Shown here one piece after another: positions 44,470-57,239 of a stretch of 64,000 nt of DNA. Origin of the DNA: Dendrophyllia cribrosa (taxonomy: Eukaryota > Cnidaria > Anthozoa > Scleractinia > Dendrophylliidae); NCBI GenBank assembly GCA_024195265.1, contig JAJLRJ010000001.1, positions 59,595,789-59,659,788 of the forward strand. The letters run 5' to 3'. Numbering within the stretch: the stretch's first letter is position 1; every line of letters starts with the position of its first letter. The position numbers and the translations under genes are program-made. Under the pieces are notes generated by a model that worked only from the letters and a program-made list of their open reading frames with translations, had not been told where the DNA came from and ran no database searches.

Positions 44470-47400
44470 TTAAGAGCGCCTGTCTGTAAAAATCAAACAT
44501 ATCGCGGCAAGTGATAAAATTGGATTCTTTTGATATTTTAACGTTAGATACCTTTTTCGGCCAAATATCTTTTTATTTTATAGAAAAATACAGAAAGCGA
44601 AAGTCCGTTAAAATCGCCATTTAAGGCGGAAAATTATTGCACAACTTTGACAGTCTCGCTTACAAAAACAAGTAGCGCTACGGCATTTAAAACAAGAAAA
44701 TCGTATTTTGCAATCTTTAGCTATCTAGAAGAGTGATTTATGGAATTATTATGTTGTTCTTTGCATGCAAAATAATTTTATTTCGCAGACATATATTTTA
44801 CTTCTTTAAAAGTACCTCGTAAACAAAACAATTTTTCACCATGTGCTAAACCTTTAAACGGATTAAGTTTCTGCTGGTTAATTTTCATAAAGATGATCTC
44901 AAGATTGCCGTAAAAATTTCCTTGGGCAAATGATTCAGAGCGACGCGAGAGCATTTCAAAGTTCGTTAAAATTAAGAGTTATTTGACCTTTATACGAGGT
45001 CAACAATCAATTTGCGGGTCACACAAATATTCTAACTTCTGCTTCTGTGTTAACCCATTATGAAATTAAAATAGCCACATTGAAAAACATTGAAATTTCC
45101 TTACCTCATTTGCGGTAGAAGACAGATTCAGAGACCATTTTTGTGTGTAAATCCCTTCTTTGTTGATCGTATTTTTAATTTATAACGTCCGATGCACGCC
45201 GACCGCGGACTGCCATGCAAGGTCGCACGCAAACCTCTGTTAAACTTTCGACACATTTTAGCATTAAGGCGTCTTATTTAAAGGCTATAGCATTTGTCGA
45301 ATGTTCTTCGGTTTGAAGTTAACGGATAGATAAATCTAATCACTGCTTGAGAAGTACTGAATGAACAAACATGTCGGGCCGTTTACATGTAAGCCGTGAT
45401 CGTGACGGCAGTTATTTGTGTCGTCACGCAATGCAGCTGTTCTTCGGCATTTTAGCGGGGTAGGGGTAGGGCTAAAGAGCTGGAAAACGCCGAATTTATG
45501 TCTGAAACTCTTGCAGCGGAGAAAAATAAATAGTCTTTTCAGTCACGTTTAGCACATTTAAGCGCTTTCATTCTCTATTGCTCTACTCCGGAAAGATTAT
45601 TCAGCCATCCTTTTTTTCGTATTGTTTTTTTCTACTTTTTTTCTTTTTATCAGAAGGATACTGTCTTCATGAAATGCAAATGGCATCACTAGCTTTTTAC
45701 CTGATTAAGATCACTGTGGTATTAAGCTAGTTCTGTCCATTTTTCGTATTGTTTATTTTTTCTTTTTATCAGAAGGATACTGTCTTCATGAAAAATTGTG
45801 TGAAAAAAGGGAAAATCAGTCTAATATTTGCCACATGCACGGCCCCCAAAATATATCAATTAGTGATGTAAACTTTTGTCAAACGTTACACACCGCAACT
45901 GATGTTTCCTTTGTCTCTTATATGACCGAGAGGGAGCCTCAAAAGAGTACTTATTTGGATGTTTTCTACTTGTCAATAATCTTACTGCGAGTTTGGGTTA
46001 CCTGTGGTTCGTGAATTCCGTCGATGATATGTACTATGGATGTGTTTTTTTTTGGGGGTGGGGTGGGGGGGGGGGGGGGGGTTGGGCGTTGGGGGGGGGG
46101 GGGGGAGGGGCGAGAGGGAAGGGGGGGGGGGGAGTCTCACTGCCCTACTTCAAATTCATGTCATGCCTTAATTCAGAACCATTTGTTGCATTTGTCGGTG
46201 TTACAAACTAAGTAAACCTAAGTATTTTTTGGCAGTAGCAACATAATTAGAAACCCGAGAGAATATCTAAAAATTGAAGAACTTACTAAGTTTAATACAG
46301 TATCGCCAATTGTCGAGAAGAAAAATAAATACTGTTTAAATAATGCAGTTGACAAAAAAGTAAAGACAGTAAACACTACCTGGTTTTGCTAATTACCTAG
46401 TGCCTTCACTTGAAGGCGGCGCTAAAGTGCATGTTTTTGTACATCAAAGATTCGAGTTCAGTTCTAGGTATTACACAAAAATGGAAGGCACTTGTTCGTT
46501 TAAGTCCTTTGTTGGTGGAGTTTGTGGTTATGACATTCGCGATCGAAAGCGTGGAACGGAAATTGTCCCTTAACTTTCGCGCACAAAGATGAGAGACTGA
46601 GATGAGATCGAACTTATTTTATGTCGAGCAGCGTTGTTTACTAGAAATGTAAAAGAAGTAGTTGTAAACTAAAGTTGTCGAATTTAGTTCAGTGGCGCGG
46701 ATCTAGGGAAGCGACCCCTTTCCATTCCTTTTTTGGCGAAGAAAAAGACTCGAGGGACCGAACTTTTTTTCAGGACCATTTTCACTCCCCCTCCCACCCC
46801 CTCTCCTTATGAGCAAGCTGGATCCGCAACTGGAAATTTATAGTGAAAAAGAGATCACATGATGCTGATGCTATCCACAGGAAGTCCTGGTATACCCATC
46901 TTTCAGGGGCAGCTCCATCAGGTAGAGCACCTCGACTCGTATGGTAAGAAGGTAAATTTAGGAAACGAGAAAAAAGCATCCAATATGGAAAGCAAGACTG
47001 GGGAGAGGAGTTAAAAATCGTTGCTCGCAAAAGACTATTGCTACCAATTAATATATTTTAGATCATATTGACTAACGAAGAAAATTAAATGGTGCTGAAA
47101 TATATTTCTAAACAGTTATTGTTTTTAACTTGCTAAAGTGTTTCAATTTAATTGCCATATCCGCACCCCTACCCCCTTAAATGCAAACAAAACTGCATTG
47201 CGTGACATAACCGAAAAAAGACTGAAAGCGAACATCCGACATGTTTTGTTTGTACTTCAAAGTAACATTTCAAATCTTTTAGCGCACTACAAAACCGAGG
47301 AACGCTCTAAAAGGTACTTAGCCTTTTGAATAGATGCCGTGATACTGAAAAGTGTCGAAAGTTTAACAAAAATTGGCTGACCCTGTTGTCGTCCGACATT

Positions 47401-47640
47401 TATCGGACGTTGTAAACAAGACTAAAGGACATACGATGAACGGTGAAAAAAATGTAATTTTAACGGACTTTCGTTTTTTGAATTTTTCTTTTAAATAAAA
47501 AGATATTTGGCCGAAAAAAGTATCAATTGATTTTTGTTATACCTTAATCTATCTAACTTTAAAATATGAAAGAAATCGAATTTTTATTACTTGCCAGAAA
47601 ATTTCAAATTTGTCTGATTTTTACGGACAGGCGCTCTTAA
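44470..47640. mobile_element. 3.2-kb TTAA-flanked element with diverged inverted arms
   Basis: Both ends read TTAAGAGCGCCTGTC then TGTAA or CGTAA, with TTAA at 44470-44473 and 47637-47640. The arms extend several hundred bp with clear divergence (for example AAAGTCCGTTAAAAT against its inverse near 47455). The centre holds a direct duplication (ATCAGAAGGATACTGTCTTC near 45652 and 45769) and a G-rich patch at 46050-46130. No transposase is present. It belongs with the elements at 22181 and 52823 by its terminus. Confidence 0.7.
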
Positions 47641-47734
47641 TTAAACGTAAGGATTTTTGACATATCACTTTCATAAAATTCAGTCCGAAAAAGAAAGAAA
47701 AAAAAAAAGAAGAACAAGAACAAGAAAGGCATGT

Positions 47735-47880
47735 AGTCACCGACACTTGTGATTAGCAAATGTATGGATTTGAATTCGTATTTGTCTCAAAGTTTTCTTG
47801 AGCTCGCACTTCGATATCGTACAACACTTTTTTTCCGGCTGTCATTCCGCGTTCTAAACCACTCGGCCATCGTGACACTG
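47735..47880 (-). repeat. tRNA-derived SINE
   Basis: The minus strand begins GTCACGATGGCCGAGTGG, an exact box A (TGGCCGAGTGG) as in tRNA-Ser/Leu, followed by a weak box B (AATTCAAATCC). The body diverges from any folding tRNA. A partial inverted relative lies at 43780-43905. Confidence 0.55.
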
Positions 47881-48239
47881 ACTTAAACAGGATAAGTTTA
47901 ACTACTTCAAGGCAGATACGCATCAAAACGCGTGTTTCGGTTGAAAAATCCTTTTAGATCGATTTTAATGTTGCATTAAAGACTCCAAATGCGAAACATC
48001 TTTATTAAAGCTTATTGTTGTTTATATTGATTTCGTTTACAATAATTTAGTTATTGTTATCGCTAGATTCACGTTATTCTTGTTAAGAAACGCATCCGTA
48101 GCAGCATCGGTAGCAGCCGTTCGAAAGGCTGAATATTTTTTTAAACGGCTAATCACGGCTGTTCGAACGGCCTCCTACCGTTCGTGAACGGCTGATGAAC
48201 GGTAAGGGAACGACTCGAACGAAAAGCCCTTAGTATCGT

Positions 48240-48643
48240 TTTCGCGTGAGAGGTCTCAAATGCTGGTCGATAATTTTCTCGGCTGACCCCAAAAAAGCTG
48301 AATCTTCGCCGATCTTAATTGTTTATCGGCAACAAGAGCCGCAGACAATCCAATACTTCTGGCTTCTGCTACCTGGTCGTCGATCGTCGATGATGCTTTG
48401 TAACGGACAGACAACCAACACTGTTTGAAGCTGCCTCCTTTTAATATTTGCAGCTGCGGCAGCAAACAGTTGAAATATAAAGCTTTTGCCATATCCCGTC
48501 GGCAAAACAGCGAGGAAATCGCAACCTTTAAGTAGTGCATCAACTGCTTGACATTGCTCGGGTTTAAATTCCACAGGAAACTTCAGATATTTAGAAAAAT
48601 TCTCGCATGCTTTATGAATGCAATCTCCTCCGCTCTCCGTCAT
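48240..48643 (-). pseudogene. RecQ-like DEAD-box helicase fragment, frameshifted
   Basis: From the ATG at 48643 the frame reads through FKPEQCQAVDALLKGCDFLA, the Walker A motif LPTGYGKS and LVVCPLQSIIDD, the start of a RecQ-family helicase core. A 7-bp tandem duplication (CGACGAT) near 48380 then shifts the frame. The sequence continues in another frame as DDQVAEARSIGLSAALVADK. A second shift lies in the TTTTTTGGGG run near 48290, just before what would be GSAEKIIDQ. Motif II (DExH) and the rest are absent. It is a partial pseudogene, perhaps carried by a transposon. Confidence 0.7.
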
Positions 48644-49049
48644 TTTGTTTGTCTTGATCACAACGCACGAAGAATGACACCATGACAACGTCATCATCAA
48701 ATTAAATTTCAACCAATCATCGTTTTCCTTCCACTTTTTGGACGGAGACATTCAAATTTAATACTTACTGTCAACAGCTTGAACGTTATTCTTAAATTTT
48801 AATGTAGTCTCCTTAGTGAAATGTTTTTCTTTCGAAACTAGTTTTAATAACGAACGAGAATCTTTTGATCGCGAATTTTCGTAGGGAACTGTCCGGTCGC
48901 AAAACCTGCTGGATAAACAGGTAAAAATAAAGAGGTCGGTACGAAACTTAGCCAAATCGTTGCTTGCTCTGACACCCGAGAAATCGTCAAACTTTGCACG
49001 AGCCGAACTAAAATCCAGCTAATCAAGCACATGTAATACTCGACCTTTT

Positions 49050-49369
49050 TTAAATGATTCAGGTTGAATGCAACTGAGTCGACGAAGCCGTTCTCCTCGG
49101 CTGGCCAGGAGTTAATAGCGGAGCTGTGCGGGCCGATGGTCCGCGCGTAGCCCCATACTCATAGAACCTATGCTCGTCATTTTTCATGGTCATGGTTAGC
49201 GGAATGTTTCGCGGGCGCGTGTGTGCCCGCCGCCCTCCGCCGCCGTCGCGCGGGACTAGCTCGCGGGCGTGTATGACGTCGCAAAACATGCGCGTACGAC
49301 GTCATGTTGAAACCAAAGCGAGGCTTTGTTTTTCGCGCAGTTACACGGCCGAATGTCACGTCAGCTGGA
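49050..49369. other. CpG-rich patch
   Basis: A GC- and CpG-rich segment (GCGGGCGCG, CCGCCGTCGCGCGGG) stands out in AT-rich DNA, with the inverted motif GCGTACGACGTCATG. It could be a promoter or a young insertion. No exon was identified. Confidence 0.35.
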
Positions 49370-49649
49370 AATAGCGTTCCGCCCAGATTCTAAAAATAGA
49401 AAACTCGCGCAACATCATGGGATTGAAATGCGTACAAACATTCAAGAACTATGCAGGAAGCTACGAAAAAAGCAGGTGCTACGAAGCACTGTTCTTGGGT
49501 ACAACTCGACAATTATCCTCAAGTCCTCAACATGTACAGGAATCGCAAAAACTGGTGTTTCAGAGGCAGCCATTTTGAAATATTTGTCCGCATTTCGATC
49601 CCACAATGCAATGCTACCAAATTTGACGTCACCTGGGCGGAACGCTATT
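49370..49649. mobile_element. MITE with 17-bp TIRs, copy 2
   Basis: The same AATAGCGTTCCGCCCAG ends as the copy at 13051-13321, in the opposite orientation. The interiors align along their whole length with indels. Confidence 0.85.
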
Positions 49650-50210
49650 GCTGTGAATTTACTAAGTGGAGAAAACCGTTTAAATTAAAGGCGTTATTTC
49701 CCTGAATATTTCGCGGTTTGCTACTCAAGACAAGGATACTAATTAAGGGATACTCAGAATCCGCTTTAGTGGAAAAAGACGAGCTTTCAGGGATAAAGTC
49801 TTGCTTCGAGGAACTTCATGTATTACGTTTTTATCAATGCAGGAGATTTGTTTTCTACGGATTTCAGAACCAGAAGCGGAGATTTGAATTTCCAAGCAAG
49901 CGAGGGACTTAAAGGTAAAACAGATTACATTTTTCGATGAGAATTTATGTTGATATCAATCTGTGAGTGACTTTTTCCTTGTGTTATTGTTAGTTTTGGA
50001 GAATTGATTTTAAAACGTGCTTAAATTCAGTTGTATCGATTTCTTGAATTTCATCGAAGAAAGCTTGAACTCGACGAGCTATAAGCTTAAATGGTACGCG
50101 TTTTGCTTTTAAACGTAAACTAATGGAGATTTGAATAATTTTTTTCGTAAGAAGATTGTGTTGTCCATTTTTCTGTGTTTGTTCATTCATTACATAGATT
50201 AAAAAGTAAA

Positions 50211-50474
50211 CTATCCTCACCGGTCTCACTTGCACTTATATAATGAGAATGGGAGACCTGGCGGACGCTCTCAACAGCAGCGGAGAGGGAAATAGGGCGG
50301 GAAGGGTGGGAAAAAACTGTTGAGAGAGACCGCAGGAAGTGCAAACGAGACCAGATGGATAAAGTTAAAGACCTCATTAAGTGCCATAACACTAAACCAC
50401 GGACGTGCGAGAAAGGAGAGCGAATGTAGAATGGATTCTCCTTATATACGCTTAAGTGAGACCGCCGAACATAG
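50211..50474. mobile_element. Short deletion derivative of the 50479-52546 element
   Basis: It starts CTATCCTCACCGGTCTCACT and ends GTGAGACCGCCGAACATAG, like the larger neighbour. TAAA lies on both sides (50207-50210 and 50475-50478), and the larger copy begins right after the second TAAA. Confidence 0.7.
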
Positions 50475-50713
50475 TAAACTATCCTCACCGGTCTCACTTG
50501 CACTTATATAATGAGAATGGGAGACCTGGCGTCCTTAGCAGTCTTAGCAGCGGGGTACCAAGATCACAGGGACAGAACCGACAGACGCCCCATACTCAAC
50601 CCCAGACTCAACCCAAAATAACATCCAACACCCAAACTGAAACCCGTGAAAGAGGGGAAGAAGAACGCTTTACGCCTGAAGGCGTAGAGGGAAAAGCGCA
50701 AATAAAGCTCTAA

Positions 50714-51070
50714 AGGGGGCAAAACTGTCAACGCGCAAATGGTAACACACGGGGACTAAAGTATTAGTCCACAAACAAGCGGGGGCAAAACTATTAAGCC
50801 GCAAATATTAAATGATGTGGGACTAAACTATTAAACTACAAAAACAAAGTGGCCCAAACTCTAACCCGCGAGTATTAACACGTGTGGGACTAAACTGTTA
50901 ACCCACAGAACAAAGCGGGGGCCAAAACTGTTAACCCGCAAAATTAAATGATGTGGGACTAAACTGTTAACCCACAGAACAAAGTGGGGCATAACCGTTA
51001 ACCCGCAAAAAAAATAAATCATGTGTGACTTAACTGTTAAATCACAAAACAAAAGCGGGGCAAAAACTGA
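50714..51070. repeat. ~67-bp tandem repeat, about five copies
   Basis: Units contain GGGGGCAAAACTGTTAACCC, GATGTGGGACTAAACTGTTA and ACCCACAGAACAAAG in fixed order, with moderate divergence. Confidence 0.8.
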
Positions 51071-51669
51071 AACAAAGACAGAAACTACGGGGCGTCATTC
51101 CCCGGGTGTGGGGGTAAAGGGAAAACGGAGTAAATAATCCCGAGAGGGAAAGGGATCTTAAACTTAACAAAACCTCTAAAACTAAGAGTAAACCCGGGGA
51201 ATGGCGGCCCTGGCGCCCGGTAATCCGAGAGGGACGTTGTGACCCCTCCAGGCACCGCCATTATAACGAACCTAAGTGATGTGAAAAAACTAAGGAGCCA
51301 ATCCGCCCCCCCCCCCCAATACAAGGGAGTGAAATGCGAGGGCAATATGACAAAGGGAAGACCCCTGGGACAATGCAGAGACTTGTGAAAGAGCGAGGGG
51401 CGTGCTAGCAAGGACTTGCGAAATATAAGCGCTGTAAATAGTAGACAAATGACAGCCCGTGAAGCCTACATGTACGAGGACAAAACTTTAAAAGCGGGGT
51501 GAACAACAAACAAACACGCAAAAATATGAATTTGATATGCAAATTAAAATATCACAAAATCCAAGAGGACCAAATGTAAAAGCAGAGGTAACACATATAA
51601 TACAAACAGCGCGTAATAGCAGGACGGAAGGGCAAAAGTTAGCGAATATAAAGCCCAAAGGGCGAAATG

Positions 51670-52100
51670 TTCAAACCAGGGCGACAAATATCAAATTTAT
51701 AAAGAGCCCGCAAAAGCCCAAAGGGCAATCGTTCAAAGCAGGGCGAATAAATATCAAATTTATAAACAGCTCGCAAACGCCCAAAAGGATAATCGTTAAA
51801 AGCAGGGCGAACAAATACAAGATTTATAAACAGCCCGCAAGACGCCAAAATGGTGAACGTTCAAAGCAGGGCGAATAAATATCAAATTTATAAACAGCTC
51901 GCAAACGCCCAAAAGGATAATCGTTGAAAGCAGGGCGAACAAATACAAGATTTATAAACAGCGCGCAAGACGCCAAAACGGGCGAAACGTTCAAAGCAGG
52001 GCGAACAAATATCAAATTTATAAAACAGCCCGCAAAACGTCCAATGAAAGGGCGAAGCGTTCAGAGCAGGGCGAACAAATATCAAATTTATAAACATAAG
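51670..52100. repeat. ~64-bp tandem repeat, about seven copies
   Basis: Units contain AGCAGGGCGAACAAATATCA, AATTTATAAACAGCCCGCAA and GACGCC. The period alternates between 62 and 67 bp, so a higher-order two-unit repeat is visible. Confidence 0.8.
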
Positions 52101-53443
52101 AATAAAGACAGCCCGGTTTAACAATGTATTGAATACAAGTAACGAAACAGGACGAGGGCGGAGGGAAACAGGAGGGAAGGGAAACAGATATAAATAAACT
52201 TGGCAAACCTCAAGAGAGATTTCATAAGCTAGAGCAGCGCCTTGTGCTGCGCCTTGTGCTGTGCCTTGTGCTGCTGGTTCAGGGTGTAAAACAGCGTCGT
52301 TTTGAGGTGGAGCTGGTGGTAATACGTTGGGAAGGACAGCTTGGGCTTGAGGGAAGCTGTTGGGGCTGGTAAAGTACAACTTGGGCTGCAACGACGGCTT
52401 CTTGTTCTTGCCGAGGTCGTTGAACTTGAACTGCGATTTTTGGAGCGTGAGCCATATAAACGTACAGGACACGGACGTGCGAGAAAGGAGAGCGAATGTA
52501 GAATGGATTCTCCTTATATACGCTTAAGTGAGACCGCTGAACATAGCGACTTTATGTAAACAAAACAAGATTTTATAGTACAGTTCTATCTTCACTCGCA
52601 TCGCCTTATGCAAATATGTTTGTGTATTTTTGCAATTTTGATTTTCAAATCAGTTTCTCGGGCAAGTGTATTTTATTCGGAAAGTAGTCGTACTAGCTAT
52701 TCTAGACGGAGAAAGAGTTGTTTTTGTGAACTTTTGTACGGTCTATAAAAATGTACTGTGCAGACGGTCGCGTAATACTGTTTTTGAGAATTACTAAAAT
52801 TGAAAAATTGCCTTCGTCAATCTTAAGAGGCAGTGTCTGTAAAAGCGGTCCACTGCATTTTGGGTCGGAAAAAAGTTTTTCCTCAAACTTTGCCCACTAA
52901 ACTATCTTGGGTCATAAGTAAATGAAACGACTTTAGTTTTTGGAAAAACGTTAAATTGTATTTTTTAGAGCTCTAACAGTCAAAGCGGCAAAAGGCCTAA
53001 ATTTGCGCTTGGCCAGAATGGAAACTTGCGTAAATTGACGAGTTCGCTGCTCGGAAACCACCAAACGCAGCAAGAAATTATTATTATTCCTAAGTTGAGT
53101 GTTCCTTCAAAGGTGTGAAACGCAAGTTAATTTTGATATGGTTTGAATTGGAGATTCAATAAAATTTATACATTAGCACCCACTTAATCGCTTTTTGAAA
53201 ACATGCGAAAGTACCCTGTCTTCGCTGGCTTTTATTTCCCAAGTCCAGACTGCAACGCTTAAAATTTCTATTGAATTCTGCTAAACAAATGTTAGTTAGC
53301 ATAGAAATATAAAAATACTTTGCACTTTTTGTCTTCCTTTTCCACAGCGACATTAAACTTTTCGTGCTTTTGCGAATATAAAACGCACATTATGCAAATT
53401 AGGTTGTTGGACAATTCAGAGTGTTTTAAATATAGGAGTTTTA

Positions 53444-55575
53444 TTGCGGGCGACAAGGAGGAGCCCGCAGACTAATCTTCGTTTCGAGCAGCGGACTTAC
53501 ATCCCGCGCGTGCGCCGCACGTACGTAGGCTTTTCTGTTGGCCGGATTTTTCGTCTTCCAACTGGTATGTATGGAATGCAATCACGTCATTGGTCCACGT
53601 GATTAGGATTCATGCGCAAGCCGCGTGATAAGATATCCCGGATGTCCAGAACCAGTAAAACCTGTTGGAAATCCTTTCCACGTTCTTCCACGTGAGTGAT
53701 CGCGACTGGTGAATGTGCGGTAGGTGGCTGTTGTGGGTCCAACTGCAAGTTTCATTTGTAATTTTCTTGGTAAGTCAATCTTTATAGCAATTACAAGGTC
53801 ATCTATACATTTTGGAAGTGTATTTGCAAAGCATCGCCATGTTTCGGTTCATAAAATTGGTTCGCTGGAGTGCTTTCATGTTGAAATCGTACAGATATTT
53901 TGAGTTTCACTTTCCACAGACGAACATCTTTCCATCGGCAATTGGTGCACTTCGATGCATTCTGTATCCTCGAAGATCAATACACCATCCGATCAGATAA
54001 AGGAAGCCCTACTCTCTTTGGAGAACACAACCTTAGTCATTGATCCTGTTTCCAATTTCATCTTGGAAGTAATAGAAGAGTAGAACGTTCTCATCACTTG
54101 CCAAATGAACATTGAATACCTCAATGGGACTAAGGTTCTCCAGACAGTAACTATTCAGAACTCCAAAAAGAATTCTCAAACACCAAAACTCAGATACCAT
54201 CAGCATAAACTCTTGTACGAAATGTACACTTATTCAGAAATATCCTGTTGTTGATGTTCAAAAGGACCACTCGAATGTTCTATTGTTGTTTTTATTTGTA
54301 AGAAATGTACACTTATTCAGGAATATCCTGTTATTGATGTTCAAAAGGACCACTCGAATGTTCTATTGTTGTTTTTATTTGTAAGAAATGTACACTTATT
54401 CAGGAATATCCTGTTGTTGATGTTCAAAAGGACCACTCGAATGTTCTATTGTTGTTTTTATTTGTAAGAAATGTACACTTATTCAGGAATATCCTGTTGT
54501 TGATGTTCAAAAGGACCACTCGAATGTTCTATTGTTGGTTTTATTGTTCTACCTATACGTACATACTCCATGTCATCTTTTTCTGAGCAATTCAGGATGA
54601 CACATTTAAGAGTGATTTTCTATCGAGTGTCATAAATCTAAAACCAAACTAATTCAACCAATCACAACAAACTTTAACCACACACTGAACCCAAAAGAAA
54701 TCAAAACAACTACAGTACATCTAACCGAATTAAGCATCAGAAAACACGTTCAAGCGAGTCGCAATTCATTTTACTACTTATACCTTACAAAACTGCCAAC
54801 ACCACTTTTTAAAGGGACACTCACCGGGGTGAATGCGCTACAAATATAAACTTAACGTTCTGCCATAATTTTTCAAGTAGAACTGTCAATTTCAAAATGC
54901 TGCGGCAGCCACTGTGAAAAACCGATAAACTGGGACAGAAAACGATATTTGGTACGGAATTCACAGTTCAACTTTAAAAAATCTGGCAGTGTTTTTAAAC
55001 TTTCGATTTAAGAAACTGGCACATGCGCCCTCGTGGCAGTGTCCCTTAAATCAAACACAACGTGTACTAATGCAAAATTAACTACTTTTCGACACTACAC
55101 TCGAATCAAAACCACTCGAACGTTCTATTGTTGTTTTTAATTATTCAGGAATTTCCTGTTAATGTTTAAAGACAATTCGTACATATTCAGTAGCCTATGT
55201 ATCCAATGTGCATGCAATGTTGTACTGAAAAATAATTGTTAGAATATGATACCATTGTTTCAAATAAATTTTATTGTGTTCTCCACCTACTACCCCATTC
55301 TCTCTTCCAATACAGTTCAATTCACAATTGTTCACCATACTTTTCTACAAGTTACCAACCTTGATTTTATCACCGCCTCTACACAACAACTCAACATGTT
55401 ACACTATACTTAAATAAATAAACATTCTTCCCTTTTTTTAACAAAACAACTCTTTACAAACAACACTACGACGTAACAATTACCTTGCAGTTCTCTAACC
55501 TTTTCTCAAAATCAACACAAAAGTGTTATTACAACCATTACTCGCCCGCACTTTTTAACCGAAGGTTACCACTAG
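53444..55575. mobile_element. Helitron-like insertion, 2.1 kb, no target duplication
   Basis: Comparison with the uninterrupted right arm shows insertion between A and T without duplicated target. The insert begins TTGCGGGCGACAAGG and ends CTAG. A 5' hairpin GCGGGC...GCCCGC, an inverted CGCCCGC near 55541-55548 and a short TAACC/GGTTA hairpin just before the CTAG end all fit Helitron or Helentron style. No Rep or helicase gene is present. Confidence 0.55.
54221..54548. repeat. 83-bp tandem repeat, four copies
   Basis: Units start at 54221, 54304, 54387 and 54470 with AATGTACACTTATTCAG, and are almost identical. A degenerate partial unit lies near 55105-55165. Confidence 0.9.
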
Positions 55576-56529
55576 TATATTTATATTTCACGATTTTTAG
55601 TCATAAATACAGTAGAGAACACACAAATAAACGTTTTGAACTGTTTAATGGCGATATGTAGCTAATTATTAAGTCCCGATCTTCGGTGAATATGGTGAAT
55701 ATTATGCAAATTAGGTTGTCTTCAAAAGTTAGTCCGGTGACAAGAAACATTTCTAACTTAGTTTGATTTTTTTTTTTGTTTTAAACATTTTTAAAAACAC
55801 AGATATACTGTCCAAAAGCATTTTGTGGTTTAGTTTTTGAAACTTGATGATAAATCAGTTTAGCTTTTAATATGGGACGTTGGGATAGTATCACGAGGTC
55901 GAAACTTGAAAACGTCGGCCCACTTTTCAAGCTTGATTCCACAAATTCAAAAAGGCCGTCGAGAAGTGGAGGTATTTGTTGAATCAAAATATCCGTTTTG
56001 ATAGCCAAAAGAAAGAAAAAATCACTTTTAACAGTGATATGTTCAAAATTCCGGTGCAAGAATAGTGAACAGTGCCGCGCGTGGAACCTCGTGATACTAT
56101 ACCTTTAATGTACTTTGAAATCGACAATGCGTGACCTTTGCCAGTTTAATTTGCATGAATTTGGAGTGTCACACCATGTGACAAATTTGATTACTATTAT
56201 TCATTCTATTTGGTACAGCAAGGTCTGTCGGTACCTGACACTTAATCCTCTCGTTGAGTAGGTACAGAGGAGGCAATCTCGAACAAACGATCGTGATCGG
56301 AACTTGACTTTCGTGTTTCACAACAACGCTGGAACAACGACACCCAACAATCAACTTTTTCTTTCTCATGCAAGAACACAGCGGAAAACTGTGAAGACCT
56401 GTGAAACTTTTAAAAGTTTCAAGCAACAAAACCTTTGTCTTAACTTTGTTCTTGAATTTACAGATCTTAATATCATTTTCTGTAAAAAGGCTGACAATAT
56501 AATTCATGGAGCTTCAATGGATTTAGGAA

Positions 56530-57089
56530 CCTGTTTACATGGAGGGAGGGTGACGCCGGATTACCCGCTTAGAAGGGTCACCCAGCTCTTTTGTCTCTTG
56601 CCGTTTGCTGCCTGCTTCACATGGCAGACAGGGTCACCCCCTACCCGGGTCACCCTGTCTGCTTGTTCGGGTCACCCTTCAAGGCGGGCTAGACATTTTT
56701 TGCATGTAAACGGTCACGCGAAGCCAAGGGTCAGCAGGCTACCCGGGCTAAGTTTTCGGTCTTTTTTTTTTCAGGGTTTTAAGTTAAATTTGAACTAAAT
56801 ACAGACCAAAATGATGAACTGTCCCATTTTAATCAATGAACAAGTTGTATTTGCCCGTTGAAACCTATGAACGCTGTTAGAACATACTACAAACATGTGT
56901 TCGACTAATTTCTAAGAACAAGGACATTACAAAATAGTGACTTGAGGATAGTCGAACTTGATTATGAAAGGAAAAGCATTTATGTTGAGCTTGTGGCATT
57001 CGCACTCCTCGACACGCCTCTTTGCATATAAAATGAAGCTATGTTTTAGCTCGGGACCTAGCGGGTTACCCTCCCTCCATGTAAACAGG
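56530..57089. mobile_element. 560-bp MITE with 22-bp TIRs
   Basis: CCTGTTTACATGGAGGGAGG at 56530 is the inverse of the end at 57089. A strong hairpin (GCAGACAGGGTCACCC and GGGTCACCCTGTCTGC) lies near 56624-56663. It has no coding capacity. Confidence 0.75.
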
Positions 57090-57192
57090 CCTTTGAAATA
57101 GAGAGAAAAAGAAAGAAACAAGCAGTTGTTTATCTAGTCATATATAATACTTTATCATTTACTTTTTGAGGAGGTAGAAGGGTGTGGGGGAA

Positions 57193-57238
<46 letters not shown>
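57193..57238. repeat. G46 homopolymer
   Basis: An uninterrupted run of 46 G on the plus strand inside the 7.3-kb composite element, flanked by further GGGGG-rich sequence. Confidence 0.9.

Positions 57239-57239
<1 letters not shown>

Larger units (their letters stand above)
50479..52546. mobile_element. 2.07-kb TIR element built of minisatellites
   Basis: The left end CTATCCTCACCGGTCTCACT is the inverse of the right end GTGAGACCGCTGAACATAG, with similarity continuing through TATATAA and GAGAAT. The interior is mostly tandem repeats: about five 67-bp units at 50714-51070, about seven 62-67-bp units at 51670-52100, and 12-bp GCCTTGTGCTGC units near 52233-52276. No transposase frame is convincing. 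Confidence 0.7.
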
